In this document: piece after piece, positions 12,675 through 26,639 of the stretch | Layout of the letters: the number at the start of each line of letters is the position of its first letter | Numbering within the stretch: position 1 is the stretch's first letter | Origin: Tetrahymena elliotti 4EA | Taxonomy: Eukaryota > Ciliophora > Oligohymenophorea > Hymenostomatida > Tetrahymenidae | Reading direction: 5' to 3' | NCBI GenBank assembly: GCA_000231825.2 | Contig: JH720300.1 | Span: 738,480-802,479 of the forward strand | DNA length: 64,000 bases | The notes under the pieces: generated by a model | Seen by the model: only the letters and a program-made list of their open reading frames with translations | Database searches by the model: none | Told to the model about the DNA's origin: nothing | Position numbers and translations under genes: made by a program

Positions 12675-15600
12675 TCAAATAATGCTAGGATCTCCCAAAG
12701 GACTAGAAAATAAATTAAAAACTGTTATTTGATTGTTAGATGAAACTAAGATGAAGGGAGCTTCATTTATTTACTGTTCTTACTCTATAGAAGAATTATC
12801 TTTTCTAATTTTTTATTACTAGTCAAACACAAACAAATCTGTAATTTCTTGCTTTTCTCCAATTCTTCTTCTATCCAACTCTATACCATTATGAGCATCA
12901 TATAAACTCAGATATCCATCTTTATTAACAAAATTTAATTAATTTACTGCAAAAATTTTTTAATTTTACCCTAGTGACCAACAAAGATAATATCTCCTTT
13001 TTCATTTAAAGCAATCTTCTTAGGTAAGCTGACAAGTGCTATTTGTCTTACATTCTATTTATTTTATATTTTTTAAATGATTAGTTCAAATTTAAGATCT
13101 TGCTTTGAATTTTCTAAAACATAAAATGTCAATTTCTTATAAAATTTTTAAAAATTAAATAAAGGTTATTTACAATGTGCTCTCTGTAATTTCTAATTTG
13201 AATAAAATCTATCAGTGGAGAAATAACCAAGTACTCATCTTTTTCCTGTTTTGAAAAAATTGCTTGGCAGAATTAAACCTATTAATAGAAAGTTGTTGTT
13301 TATTGGATAATTTTAATTTAGTTCTAAAATATTCTTTTGTTATTTTAACAAAATGAACTTTTACTAGTAAGTAACAAAATAATTATCAATTGTTCGCAGA
13401 TTTTTGTGATTAGAAAAATACATAAATAAGCTTATATTTTTTCCTGTTGAAATATGATTTTACTTTTCACTACCCTTAAAAAAATTCTTATTTTCAACTT
13501 GGCCGATCATAAAATAGATGTTAAATAAATTAAAATATAATTTTTTACCTAGTTTAATTATTTGTTTTTGTAGGTCTGCAATTTGTAATTATCAATTAAA
13601 TAGTACTCCAATTCATATATTTTCATCAGTTCCTCTACAGGATTTTGCTTACGCTTTAAGCATTTACGGTTCCACACTTATATTTTTGAGTCTTATGTTG
13701 TTACAAGCCACGTAGATAGTGGATCATGTATAGAAATATCCATAAAATCAGAAGCGGACCCTATATTATCTGCTATTTTGTTAATTTGTATCAAAAATGG
13801 TTAAAGCTTTTCTACATGCAAGATGTAAATATCTCCCAACGAATTTGCAACAATAATATTTCTTGTTTATGGTAAAGCTCTTAGTGCGTTTATACTTAAA
13901 TTTAGTAAATTTGAGTCTCCTTTTTTGTTAAGCTTTTTATTTTCACCTGAATCATGAATAAAAGAAGATCCATAATTTTCGTAGCTAAGGTAATTATAGA
14001 ATCTAACAAATCCATCATTATAGCCACAAACAAGTATATTTAATTCATCCATCGTATCCATGCATAAACACTCCTTTTTGGGTGCATAAAATTCAGTTTT
14101 TTCCTCTATAGAGTCTAACTCCCAAATTTTTACTGTATAATCATTTGAAGAAGAAATTATAAGTCCATTATAGCCCACTCGAGGAACATACCTGCATGAT
14201 TTTATCAGCTTATCACTTTGATGAGTAGAAGATATTCTTAAAGTTGCATTATCTTCAAAGTCAACTAGCCACATAAGTCCACATTTACTTAACAACATAA
14301 TCCCCGACATAGCTATTTGCTAATCAAGCCCCTATCTAATCTCATCATCTCCCATACTTGAATAAGCTATAGGATATGAATCAAGAGTGTAAATCTAACT
14401 ATTTTAACTCACAGTAGTAGCCAATTTTTGTATGTCCGTAGCATTTAAATCTCCTAAATCAAATTGATAGACATTAACTGTATTACTTAGAATAATTAAA
14501 TTATTTTTTATAACTATTATTTCACTTATTCCTTAGTTGATTACTCCTTAGCACATGCATAGCATGCTGCCAGATCTTAAATCAAAAATGACAATGCATC
14601 CCTAAATTTTTTAAAAATTCCCTTAAACAAACTCATTTTCACTAAATTATTATTGATTTTTTTTAATTATGATTGATTCTGTTATTTAAATTTAAAGTTA
14701 TTTATTTGAGTTTAAAAGAAGAAGAATAATGAATGATGTGTTACAGATGATGTGCCAATAAGGGCTAGGTGTTTTTAGTTATTTTATATTGAAAGATAAT
14801 TCAATGAAACTAAATTTCCAGTGTTTTTATTTGTAAAGTCTGCTTGCTAGTACTCTAAGCTCATTCTAGAATTAAGTCTCCAGAATTAAAGACCATTTTT
14901 ATAAACAACTGCAAATTCTAAAGCTCCTAAGGTTACATTATTCCATTTAGTGCATACAAATGTATCATTTTCATCAATTGTGCTGCTTGAAACTAATCTA
15001 CCTGAAGCTAGTTCCCAAATATTAATCAGCTGAGCTCCATTTTTCACTATTTTTTCTTTTTTTTCTTCAACTTCATTTGCAACAAGTAGCTAAATTACTG
15101 ATAACAAATAATTAGAACAAGGAGATATTTAAATGCTCAGCAAATTGCACTCCTAAGGATGATATAACTCTTTAATTTGTGCATGAGAGTTTGAGTCATA
15201 AACTTTAATTGAAGATGCCTTTTAAGATTAAGTAACATAAAAATTAAATATTACTTGAAGGCTATTACAATTTCAAATTGAATTTTATGATAAAATTATA
15301 AGCTAAAACTAATAATTAATTTCAGCTTTTTAACATAACAATCTTTAAAATGAATTTTCAAAATTACTTTATTTTATAAAGTAGCAACATAATATCTACA
15401 GTTAGGGCTTATTTCTATTTTAGAAATAGGATATTCTAGTTAGGTTACTTTTTAGTCTCTATTTGGTGATTACATGTGAGATACAACTAAAAAGTTATTC
15501 ACAAATGTAACTAAGTAACGATTCTTTTGGTTCCAGATAAATTTTTCTTATGGAATACCTCCCTTTGTATTGAAACCAACAACACAATTGATATCTAAAT

Positions 15601-18600
15601 ATTAGCCAGGTCTTCTTTCTTCAAACAATCTTTCTTATCTGCCATTTTCATTCAGATTGAGATTCATGTCATACTATTTTAGTAATAATTATTAGTATTC
15701 AAAACATTTTATAGAAAATTACTTGATAATTTTATGCTGTGTTAAAGATTGGGGTCTTTTAGATTTCCTTTAAATCATAAACATCTCCTAAATTGAATTT
15801 TTATTGTAAATCATCATAAAGACCTCTTATTGGTTTTGATAATAGTCCTTGATCATCTTTATTATTTTTACATTCTTCAATATAGTTATTTCCTTCTCTT
15901 CTTACAGATAAATTTGAAAACAAAACTTTTTCTTCTGGCTCATTAGTCTTTAACTAAGTTTCTGGATTATTTTATTCGTTTTCATCTTCAATTGGGTTAT
16001 TTTCTAGCTCCTTAAATAGTTCTCCCTAAAATTTCCAGCAATATAAACTTTTACTAGTTTAACCAAATGCAAAAACTAAGTTAAGTTCATCATCACTAGT
16101 TATTACTCCTTCTACATATTCACCACAATTATAAGCCTAAAAAGCAGGACTTACACCTCCTCTAAAATGATAATCCCAAATCTATTTTTATTTAAAATAA
16201 TTATTAACTTAAAACCTTAAAAATTATTTAATTAAATTGTGATTTTTTAAAAAATACCTTTAACAGTTAGTCTTCTCCTGTTGTAAATATATATGAGGCA
16301 TTATAAGATACGGATACATTATTTATCTATCCTTTGTGAATATTAGAATACTCACGAAACAGTTTTATTTCATCAGGAACGATTTTGTATTTTTTAATTT
16401 TAGATTTTTTAGTGTAAACAATCATCTCATCTTTTCTTGTACTAAATCTAACATCTTTAATTTCTTCCAAAGAATTTATTGTCAACTTCATCTCAAAGTT
16501 ATTCATATTATGAATTTTCACTGAAAAAGGATCACTCATAATATAAAAATAATCACCAACAACATCAAAACCAGTGCTGATAAGATTTTTAATCTCTATT
16601 TACTTCACACATTAAAATTATTCATTAAAAATAGATATTTTTTGAGAGTCTGCACTCAATCCATATTTATCATGCCTACTTACATCAACCCTATTCAATA
16701 ATTAAACATATTTTCAAATAAATATTCATTTGCTACACTATTCAATTAAAATAGATTATTCTAACCACTATTTAAATACTTTTTACTCAAAAATATGTTA
16801 TATTTTAAATTTTTGATGCTCTAATAACTAAATAAATTGTTAATATTACTTTAAAATACGAAATTTATGAAGCTCGAGCTCACAAGCTACTGTATAGTTT
16901 CTTATGTCAAATATTCTGACAGAGCCTGATTCAAAGCCACATACAAATTTATCTCTATTATGATAGGGCTATACACATGTAACTTATTCATCTAGACATC
17001 TGAATTCGTATACTTATTAGAAGAAAATATTATTTGAACCTTTTAATTTCATCAAATCCCAAATTCTGATTGAGAAATCTTGACTGATAGTGATAAGCTT
17101 TCTTGCAGATTTATGATACTTTAAATCTATTATTTTATCACTGTGACTTCTAATTATGATAGTAAATTTCTTTTTTTCTATACTTAATGCTCCAATAGTT
17201 CCATTTAAGCAACCACAAACTATATAGTCATTTATACTTAAACTACATACTTAGCTATCTAGCTTAGCTTCTAAAATTAATTCTGAGAAATCCATTTTCC
17301 AAACTTTAATTTTTCCATTACTTCCACAAGTAATAACATATTATTTACTTGCATCTTAGCTGTCATTATGCAAACCTATGCATTTAATTGGTTCTTCATG
17401 TATCATAAAAACACCTATTTGTAAAATATAAGATTAAATGTTAATTCTTAACTATAAATTTATACCTATCATTTCTTTTTCTACTGAATCCAAAATATAA
17501 AGATTTCCAGTATTTCCAACAACAAGAATTTTGAATGATTTAGTGTCTGTTTAAGCAATAGCAAAATCACAAAACACATTATCTCTAGCATGTTCACCTA
17601 AATAGGCAGAGTGTTAAGCTAAAACGGTTTCTTATCCCTTTCCTTTAATCCACCAAAATCTTATATTTTCTTTTCCCACACTAATCAATCCCTTAGAGAT
17701 ATCTTTTTTATCAATAAAACCCAATTTAACTATATCAAAGTTGCTTAAATTTTTCACTATGACCTATTTATAAAAATACATTTTTTAAAATAAAAGATTT
17801 TTTCATAAAATTTATATATTATTTCAATAAAATAATAAAAATTTCTTGAATTTCTAAAAAATAAACCATTTTAAAAATAGTCTTTCCTTTCTTCTTTAGT
17901 ATTTCATTAAAATTAAAATTTATATATGCATTTAGAGTAGAGTTAAAAAATTAAATAATTTAAATATTAAATTCATTATTTAATCACATCAACAAGTTTT
18001 GTTTTGATTTTAATTTCTTTGTTTGTTTGAAGAAAATTTAAAATAAAATAAATTTTTTAGTTTGAAGATGATTAGTTAATTTATTTAAATTGAAAATCCA
18101 AATTAATTATTCGTTTTATTGTAATACTTTAAACAACCACATCCTCTTTCAAAATTTTTTAATTGAAGAAAGATTTATCAATAAATAAATTGATTATTGC
18201 TTAAAATTTATTTTAGCATTCAATTAAGTAGTTTAATGGTTAGATTTTTAACTAAATAAAAGCAGATTAAAACTGTTTTAAATTCATTTTAAAATAAAAT
18301 TTTTTACCTAATCCCCTTTAATTATCATAATTCCTGGACGTTTGGCATTATCCAAACCTGCTAAAGCAACATAAAGCTCTTTTTTATAGTAAGTAATATC
18401 AACTGATAATATTTGTTAATAGCCTGTATAATAAAATCCAGTACGCTAAAGAGTATCTGAATTCCAGAAAGATATTTGAGTACTGTCCGTGGTTATTATG
18501 AGCTTATCTTTACTTGAGGCAACTATTTGCTATATTTCACTATTTTAACCAAACATGTATTTTTATTCTCTAGTTTTGACATCTTACATAATTAAAACAC

Positions 18601-20035
18601 TTCCACTACTGTATAAAATACTACCACTACCAAAGCTGCATACATTTTTTTTCCCACCACAATAACCCTAATAAAAGATCATTGAAAGTCAATTTTAAAA
18701 ATTCAAAAAATTACATGAATATGTGATAGCCTCATAATGGGAGTAGGTTGAAGCTAAAAGCAATTTTCATAAACAATTGGCACAGTTTCTTTTTCTTATT
18801 CCTCAAAATCTTCTAAATCTTATTCTTGTTCTTGCTCAACAATTTTATGTTTATACTTATTTTTTAAAGAAGATTTTAGTCCATTTTAATTTGAAGAAGG
18901 GATTTTCAAGCTAACATCTTCAAATGAGCTGTTATTGTTTTCAGAATCATTATTTAATTCTTCTTATTCTATTTCATTTTATTCCTCTTATCCAGGTTCA
19001 ACAATCTGCACTTTCTTTTTTAAAATAGATTTTAAGTTCTCTTTACTCTTTTAAGGTTCAATGTATTTTTAGCTTTCAGTTTATTTAGGAGGTTCAAGCC
19101 TAGGAGGTCTTACATTGGCTTGACTTTAATTATTTTCATTCTATTAAACAGAGTGAGTAATAAATATCCATTAATATCTATCATAAAAAGTTTCATTTTT
19201 AGGAAGTATGAAGTGCATTTCTTTAGGCATATTTTCAACATTATATAAATTATTAGAAGTAAATAGACCTTTATACTTTGCATTTGCACATAGTTATATA
19301 CTTCTAATATAATAATCAATATTTGCATCTGTTATATTGGGTACTAATATTTATAAGTAGCTTTTAGAATCAATACAAACTATACCCCATTTATTTGGAA
19401 CTTCTGAAAAATTCACCTGCAATTCTTTGTCAGCTGATTTCTTTAAATTATTTTACATTTTAAATATTTCTCAGCTTGATAATGTTTTTTATATTTACCT
19501 TAACTTGCTTATAAAAATTAGAAAAAGATACTTTATATCTCTAGTTGTTTATAGAATAAATTATATGAAAAGCGAACACACTACCAGCAGGTACTTGCAT
19601 TTGTATATATATCTTATTTTTAATAATAATTTAATATCCATTCTTTCAAATATGCTTTTATAAATATCTTACATAATTTCCTATTAATTAAAGAGATGAT
19701 ATTTCTGCTGATTATCCTGGAATTGTTATATTATTTTGTGTTGAAACTTGTCCTTCAATTTTCAAAATCTTTCTTGAAACATCTTTATCCTTTTTAAAAT
19801 AATTTTGTTAAATTTTCAATTCTTTCCATCTAATTATGGCTTTTATAATAATGCTTAAAACTTATTCTTCATTAGCTATTCGAAGTTAATTTTATTGTAT
19901 TCATATTTTTAATCTATTTACCATAGCAACAGTAATTCTTCCCTTTTTTTCTATATTCTTCAAATCAAGAACCTTAAAGTGCTTGAATACATCTACGAAT
20001 GGATTTTACCAATAAAGATTAGGCTTCATTTACAT
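12675..20035 (-). CDS. POC16: WDR90/POC16 orthologue: DUF667 domain plus WD40 repeats
   Basis: WDR90/POC16 is a microtubule-associated protein of the centriole/basal-body inner scaffold. Here the start MQMKPNLYWQNPFVDVFKHF matches the family opening (HPFLNVFRHF). The rest of the CFAP20-like DUF667 domain follows across three introns: GRITVAM/DKDVSRKILKIEG, GNY/IYIQMQVPAGSVFAFH, YKVSFSNFYKQVK, IRSIQLCANAKYKGLFTS and PKEMHFILPKNETFYDRYQW. An acidic Q/E linker precedes many WD40 units, e.g. NGKIKVWKMD, ISQDFSIRIWDLM, SNDYTVKIWELD and GHQDGYLSLYDAHNG at the C-terminus. About 15 introns, most 40-110 nt; the longest is 17764-18307 (544 nt). Roughly 1,900 residues, comparable with human WDR90. TGA stop at 12675-12677. 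An in-frame ATG six bases downstream is an alternative start. Two genes split at the 544-nt intron is less likely because phase and fold continue. Confidence 0.9.
17764..18307 (-). other. 544-nt intron in POC16
   Basis: The minus-strand donor follows MIIKGDQ and the acceptor precedes VIVKNLSNFDIVKLGF, phase 0. The interior is almost pure A/T with no coding texture. It is much longer than the other introns of the gene. Confidence 0.7.
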
Positions 20036-21375
20036 AACACTTAAACTAATAATCTATCAACTATTTATTCAATATATTTTACTAATTATTAAGCAAATTA
20101 ATATTTTAAATCTATGGAAATAAATTAATCAAATAAATTTCTTTTCAAATTCAAAGATTTGTTTTGGAGCTGAAAAATAACAAAGCAAGCAACTTATCTT
20201 TTTCATTATCAAAAAAACAAATTTTTCAGTATCTAAATTTTTAAATTCAGACTAAAGGTAGGAATCATTTAAATAATTTATAAGCTGTTTAAAATCTCAA
20301 ATGTTTAGTAGAGTTTTTGTTCAATTTCTATCAAATCAATTTTAAAAAAGTAATGATCAAATATTTTTAATATTTATTGTTAAAATCAATTTAATTCAAA
20401 CAAAAAAAAATCAGTTTTTAAAAGTGAAAATAATTTTTAAACCAGTAAAAAAAATATTTTTGAATTTTTTTTGAATTTTGATAAAAATTTATTAAAATAT
20501 TTTAGAAAAAATTATAAATAAAATATTGAAGTGTAAAATAAAATAATTATTTATGACATAACTTATTTAATTAATTGGTTATTTAGTTTCTTATGATATC
20601 ATTTGGAGCACAAGAAATAAAGGTAGTCAGTCAGAGATCAGATTCGTCAGAAATCAACAAAATAAAATTGAATAAAAGGATAAATAAAATAGCTTGAATT
20701 TAAACAAAATATTAAATACTCTGAATAAAAGTGTGTTAGCTGATGGTAAATATATATTTGATTAATATAGAAAAATGGTGGATTATTTTTTCTCAAGCAG
20801 AATTAAATAGAGTGTCTAAATTAAGCAAATTTACTGTTAAAGATTTATAAAAATTGCAAGCTAATTTGAGTACTCTATACTTTAAACTTCTAAACTAAGA
20901 AAGCTCGAACATTTATTTCAGAGCAAGCTACAAGTCAAATAAAAATATAGAAAGAATTGAATAGATATTTGATAGTTTTAAATAAAATAGTATTTTCCCC
21001 CTGAAAGTGCATATTACTACCAGTTTGCTAGACAATCATAAAATAGTAAGCTGATTCCATTTATGAAATTTAAGGTAATTTAGGTTATATATGGTATATG
21101 ATCTCTCATATTAAAGGAATATTAGAAAGTCAATAAGTAGGTAAATAGGCAGACAAGTTAGTTATTTAGTTAACATCTCTCTTTTAACTATTTAGTTAAT
21201 ACTAATTCTTTTTTATTGATTTTGCTTGTTAAAATTTGATTCGATAGCATCGCTGCTCTGCTAGATTGATAATAAAGAAAATTAGATATCAAATAAATAT
21301 TTAAAAAAATTAATACAAAAGATTACGATCTTGAGAAAAATAGATAACCAAAGAGTAGAAAAAAAACAAATAGAA
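20036..21375. promoter_or_regulatory. Divergent region between POC16 and RBR ligase
   Basis: About 1.3 kb separates the two start codons. The part nearest POC16 (20036-20580) is nearly pure A/T and non-coding. The rest holds the uncertain 103-aa frame and probably the 5' leader of the ligase gene. Confidence 0.4.
20743..21054 (+). CDS. Unrecognised 103-aa open frame
   Basis: ATG to TGA in the ciliate code, with helical, coding-like text in the middle (SQAELNRVSKLSKFTVKDLQ). A good GTAAG donor overlaps its last codons (21046 onward), so it may be an exon of a longer transcript, perhaps a 5' exon of the Ariadne gene downstream, although the phases do not join directly to that gene's start. No family was recognised. 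Confidence 0.3.
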
Positions 21376-23488
21376 ATGGAAGAAGACATAAATGATGATG
21401 ACTATTATGACAATTACGATGATGATGCAGATTATGATCATGCCGATTATGAAAATAATTTAACAAAAATGACATCTTAGGTAAAGATTTTAGGCTCTAA
21501 TTATTCACTCATTATTCATTCTTTCTAAGGAGAATCTAAGTCTTAAAAAAAGGCACAAAAACATTTCATAATGAAATTTTTAAAGAAATATTATTTATTT
21601 AACTCCAAGAGAGATTATTTTTATTAGAAAATGTTGATTTTAGCTAAAATATTTTATTTTTAAATAAAAAAGCGCACTTTAGTTTGGAAAACTACCAATG
21701 ATATCTATTAGGTAATCGATTAAAAGGTTAAAGATCAAATGGAGACATTGAGTATGTCATATGATGACACTCTCATCATATACAAGCATTTCTAATGGAA
21801 CAAGGATAAGATGGACTAAGAATATTTTACCAAGCCAGAAATTATTTAAAAAAATGCAGGTCTTAGCTATCAAGGTATGCCCAAAGTAGCATCTCCTTCT
21901 ATCAAAAATTTTATTTGTCCAGTTTGCTATGATACTGCAACTGAAATAGACTATCTTCCCTGCAATTAAGCAATTTGCAAATCATGCTGGAGACAATATA
22001 TTATTGATAAGGTAATTATTTTATTTAAATAGTGCATTATTTCGACATTATATCTTAGTTTATTTGAAATTGCTAATTGAACTATCATTTTTTTAGAAAA
22101 AATTCTCTAATGCATTTTTATTGCAAATAAATAGACACTTGGAAATCAACTATAAATGTTCTTCAAATGTCCATTTGAAGGTTGTAGTCTTGTAGTTCCT
22201 TAGTCATTTATTTTTAAGTACCTTAAAGATGATAAAGAAAAGCAAGATTACAAGCGTAATTTAGGTAGAGTATACTGTCAAGAAAGTAAAACTATGAAGT
22301 GGTGTCCTGCTCCTGGTTGTGATTATGCTGTTGAAAATACTCATTTTACTCATTAATATGTCCAATGTATTGACTGTAATACTTCTTTTTGCTTCAAATG
22401 TGGCAAAGAGCATCATTCGTAATTCTTTATTTTCAAAATATTCAATTTCATTCAATATCTTATGCAAAAGCAAATTACTTTTTTAGAAAGATAAAATCAT
22501 AGCTTGATTAAAAAAGCAAATCTTGTTCTGAAATTTATTAAAAAATTTTTTAATTGAGCGAAAATTTCTTCAAAAGAAAAAATATATTAATATTATATCA
22601 TTAAAAATTAAAGGCCCTGCACTTGTGATATGGTGCATGAATGGGAGCTTAAAAATTCTTCAGAAAGTGAAAACTTGAGGTGGATTTAGCTTTACACCAA
22701 GCTTTGTCCAAAGTGTAGAAAGCCTATTGAAAAGAACTAAGGTTGTAATCACATGACTTGTCGTCCTCCGAATGGGTGTGGATTTGAATTCTGTTGGCTA
22801 TGTCTTGGAGATTGGAAGACTCATGGAGAAGCAACTGGTAAATTTTAAAAAGAAATATTCTTAAAAGTAATTGGTTTGTTCATTTAATAATAAAGGTGGA
22901 TTCTACAAGTGCAATAAATTTGAAAGTATGAATACAGATGAAAAAGAAAATAAAAAGAAGGAATTCGATAAGGAAAAATCATTGTTAGAAAAATATATTT
23001 TCTATTTTGAGCGTTTCAACAACAACTAAAAAGCTGAAAAGTAAGCAAAGGAAGATTAATCAAAGATTACTTTATTGATTAAAGAAATACATGATAAACT
23101 TGGATAAGATCAATAATACTTATAGTTTTTAAATGAAGCAAATAATTTCTTAATAGATGGAAGAAGGTGTCTCAAATGGACATATTGCTATGGTTTCTAT
23201 CTCGATCCTAAAAAGAAAGAATTGTTCGAAGATTAGCAAAGTTATTTAGAAAAAACCATAGAATCTTTACACTCAAAGATAGAAAAAACAGATTTCAAAA
23301 AAAGATTTTTAGAAGATTTGAAAATTAAAGAATTTGATATGTATAAAATAGAAATTGTAAATCTCACCCAAGCAGGAATTAAGGTACGTTATTATTTAGA
23401 AATACATTAAGAAGTTGTTTAATTATAATTTTTAAATTAATAGTTCAAAAAAGGTATTCTTGAATCCTATGAATCAGGTACTTTTTGA
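21376..23488 (+). CDS. ARI1: Ariadne-type RBR E3 ubiquitin ligase, 494 aa
   Basis: RBR ligases receive ubiquitin on a RING2 cysteine and pass it to substrate. Exons: 21376-21480, 21673-22011, 22135-22418, 22614-22837, 22896-23383, 23444-23488; phases close to 495 codons. Domain order: acidic D/Y-rich N-terminus (1-35), a helical region (LIIYKHFQWNKDKMDQEYF), RING1 (CPVC...CKSCW, ~110-145), IBR ([31 protein letters not shown]), then RING2 ([19 protein letters not shown], ~275-292) with the family's catalytic Cys in CNHMTC, then [15 protein letters not shown]. The Ariadne domain is present and complete ([31 protein letters not shown]), which separates it from parkin-type ligases; in the family it autoinhibits and docks neddylated cullins. 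The first intron (21481-21672) is open in frame, so retention is possible. Confidence 0.95.
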
Positions 23489-25973
23489 GATAAAACATTA
23501 GAAAAATACCACCAAGAAAACCTAAGTTAAAAGAGTTTTAATTTTAATTAGAAGAAGAAGAAAAATCATTAGTAATAAAAATACAATATATTAAATATAG
23601 TAAATAGTTCAAACATCAAACACTAAAAAACACACAAAACAACAACAATTATATTCATACACATTAATGTACGTATCAATCAACTTACTTACTTCTCCCT
23701 ATCTATTAGTTCTTAATTCATGTTTATCTATCTACAAACTCAAAAAAATAATTTAATTAATAAATAACCTTTTTGATATATTTTATTTACCTATTTTTGT
23801 TTCTTTTTCAAATATTTCTAAAATAATTAATTTCCATAATATACCAACAAATCATAAGTATGAGGAGTTAAAATAAAGTAGCTGTAAATTTTATTTAAAA
23901 ACAATATAATTTTGAATAGCATTTTCATGATCTCGTGAAAACTAGATTTTGAATAATCTCTCATAAGAATTGAATCGCAATACATATATAAATAATATTG
24001 TTTATTAGATTTATTTGATATCACTGGTTTATAGATTAAAGAGTAAAATGTTGTAATCTCATTCATTTTAGCTAAAAAAAAGAATAGGCAAATTGAAAAT
24101 TACTTTTACTCCGAAAAAACGAAAAAAGATATTTGGAAATAAAATTTTTCCATCTATTAGAATTAAATTAACGCTCCCAAAATAAATAAATGAACAAATC
24201 AAAGAATAAAACAATTCATGAATATATATCACCAATCATAAATAAAAAATAATTTAGCCAATATTGCAATTTTAGAAATCAGATTATAGGTAAAATAATC
24301 ACTTAATGGCAATGAAAGCTTAGTGTTTATTTTGTTTTTAGGTATTTTATTAATATTCATCTAAAAAAAAATAAATAAACACCAAAAAACCAGGTGAAAA
24401 AAAGTAAAACACAGGAAAATTAACAACAAAATAAAAAAAATAAAGGAATGGAAAAAAGAACTAAAGAAGTGATCACACAAAATGACCAGGACCCACTATG
24501 CATATTAATTAAATTTAACTGATAAAATTAAAAATAATAAAATAAATAAATAAATAGTGACAACCTTGTATAACTGTATGTAGCCGAAAAGGCAGTACCC
24601 TAGGGTACTATATATTCATCTAAAAAAATTTACAGTTGATTTTCTTAAGATTTATTTAGTAACTCTTTTTATTCTGAGAAAACGGTTCAAATTAAATTCT
24701 TTCAAAATATTAAATAATTGTGTGTGGTATTATTCATCTACTATTCTCAAATCTTAATGAGCTACTTAACTTTTATCTAACCTAAAATGCCTTACAATAC
24801 TAATTAATTCCTAATCGAAAATATCCATAATAATATCAGAATTAGAATTGAGAAAATTCTGAAAATTTTAACTGAGATTAGATGAATAAAATATTAATGA
24901 AGAGACAGTGATTACTATTTGAAAAATAAAATCAATTTTTTTTGTTAAATTGTATATTGCAATAAAATAGATAGAAATAGAAGAAGGGAGTAAAATTACA
25001 AAACTTACTTATTCCTATTTGATTTAGAAAATGTTAAATTTATCATATTATTTATTTTACTTCTTTGAAAAAGTATTTGCCTTTGAATTGAAATCACATA
25101 TTTAAAAATAAAATTAGAACTAAAAGCTTGATTTAGCTTTAAAAAAATAATTAGGATTAATTAGAGTGTTTATTTTTGTTTTTGTTCTCAAATTAACTTT
25201 TTTATCCTTGAATTTTTAATTTAATTTATTTTTAAGTCACCAAAAAAATCAAAAAAATCCAGAATCACAAATTATGTTTTCTGCCTGAAATCGTGAGAAA
25301 ACTTCTTTAACAGAATCAAAACATGATTAAATTAACTTTCAGAATAATTTTATTTATTAATTTACTTATGAGTTAAAAGGTAAATTTAAAATAATCAAAT
25401 ATAAAATATTTTTCAATAGGCTTTAGATTAAACCAGCAAAACAACCAATTTACATCTTTAAAATAATTTATCTAAAATTAGTGATTAATTTTTATTTTAA
25501 ATTGGTATTTTTTAATTAATGATTTTAAACTGGCAGTTTTTTGTATGTAATGATGATCAATCAACTTATATCTTTTTATTACCTCAATTATTTAAAAATT
25601 GTAACCAAAGTAACAATTAAAATTAGTTAGATATCTTTTATTTTTGAATTTTCATCATAACTAAATTTAAAAAACAATAAAATAATTTCTCTATTCTTAC
25701 TAACATAATATAAATAATATTTGTTTATGCTTACCACCACATTTCTAACTTAAGATTGTTTTGGTAATGTAAATTTTATCTCACAAATTTTTATTTAAGA
25801 ATAATTTCTCTAGAAATCAAAGGTATTCATTAAAATTTTTAACTTATTTTTATTACAGTAATCATAAACAAAATAATTCTAAATAACTGCTATTAAGTGT
25901 TCTTTAAATAGTTTACATTTTTTCTCAAATAATAAATATTGATCAAAAAAAAAACTTCAATCTGAAAATAAAA
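23489..25973. other. 2.5-kb intergenic region
   Basis: No gene was recognised on either strand. A 79-codon minus-strand frame at 23827-24066 has no domain and random-like composition. A G/C-richer island around 24470-24620 contains a perfect 16-bp palindrome (separate entry). Confidence 0.5.
24595..24610. repeat. Perfect 16-bp palindrome agtaccctagggtact
   Basis: The sequence is identical to its own reverse complement and is 50% G+C in surroundings near 15%. It has no loop, so as RNA or cruciform it would need to open at the centre. It lies in a locally G/C-richer stretch (24470-24620) with no protein-coding frame, which could mark a small RNA gene or a protein-binding site. I could not match it to a tRNA or snRNA. 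Confidence 0.6.
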
Positions 25974-26639
25974 ATGAAAACCATCAAAAACATTAGATAT
26001 TAAGTCTTGGAACATAAATACATAAATTCAGCTGTCAAATGCCTCAATGAAGTTAGGAATCAGCCTGGTTCTTCTAACAAAGCTTTAGGAGCTTCTGAGG
26101 TGATATCATGTGAAGAGGATAACATTTTTTGTTTATTTCATGACACATGCACAACCACCATCATTGGTATTGATACATCTAAGAATAATTATGTCTGTGG
26201 AATTTTACCAGGTTTTAATTTTTTTGATTACATTTAGTATATGAAGTTGTCAACATCAGATTCTTTTTTGAATGAAAAAAATTATATATCTCTTAGACTA
26301 TTAGAGCCATTTATACCATATAACTACTAAAAAGGTGAGTTCTTAATAGCTACAGGGTATGGAGTTAGATCAAAATATGAAAACCAATAAATAAGTTAAA
26401 ATTTAATGAAACTTTTTATTGAAAATGCTCAAGAGTTAGGATATTTCATAACAGCAGGAATAATATAAAATCCTGTTTCAAAACATATCTTTGAAAAATA
26501 AGGTTATTAAATAATTAACTATGTCTACCTTGCAAATTTAAATTTGCCTTTAATATCTAAAAGTAAAATAAAAAACCAACGTGTTTTCTTTTATGGTCTT
26601 TTAATACCAGAAAACATCATTAAAAGTAAATTCCCATGA
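25974..26639 (+). CDS. Probable GNAT-fold acetyltransferase, 221 aa, intronless
   Basis: ATG to TGA without introns. The central and C-terminal part reads like a GNAT N-acetyltransferase: a hydrophobic strand pair with aromatic residues (GEFLIATGYGVRSKYENQ), a helix (ISQNLMKLFIENAQELGY), then FITAGIIQNPVSKHIFEKQGY, which resembles the family's closing motif in which an Asn-containing loop and helix lead to a K-x-G-[FY] turn. The classical acetyl-CoA motif Q/R-x-x-G-x-G/A is not clear: GYGVRSKYENQ is only a possible counterpart. N-terminal Cys residues (CEEDNIFCLFHDTC) have no assigned role. Substrate unknown. Function rests on fold resemblance only. Confidence 0.7.

Noticed and set aside
12970..13000. 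A 23-nt intron in POC16 after VGH
   Set aside because: A 51-nt intron using a later acceptor gives GHQDGYLSLYDAHNG, a better WD repeat, so the ultra-short version is unnecessary.
17764..18307. Gene boundary splitting the WDR90-like gene in two
   Set aside because: Phase, strand and WD-repeat continuity across the interval fit one gene, as in the long WDR90 family architecture.
19427..19663. 78-codon plus-strand frame
   Set aside because: Antisense of the POC16 DUF667 exons, which carry clear family motifs on the minus strand.
23827..24066. 79-codon minus-strand frame
   Set aside because: No motif or coding texture; expected by chance when only TGA stops translation.
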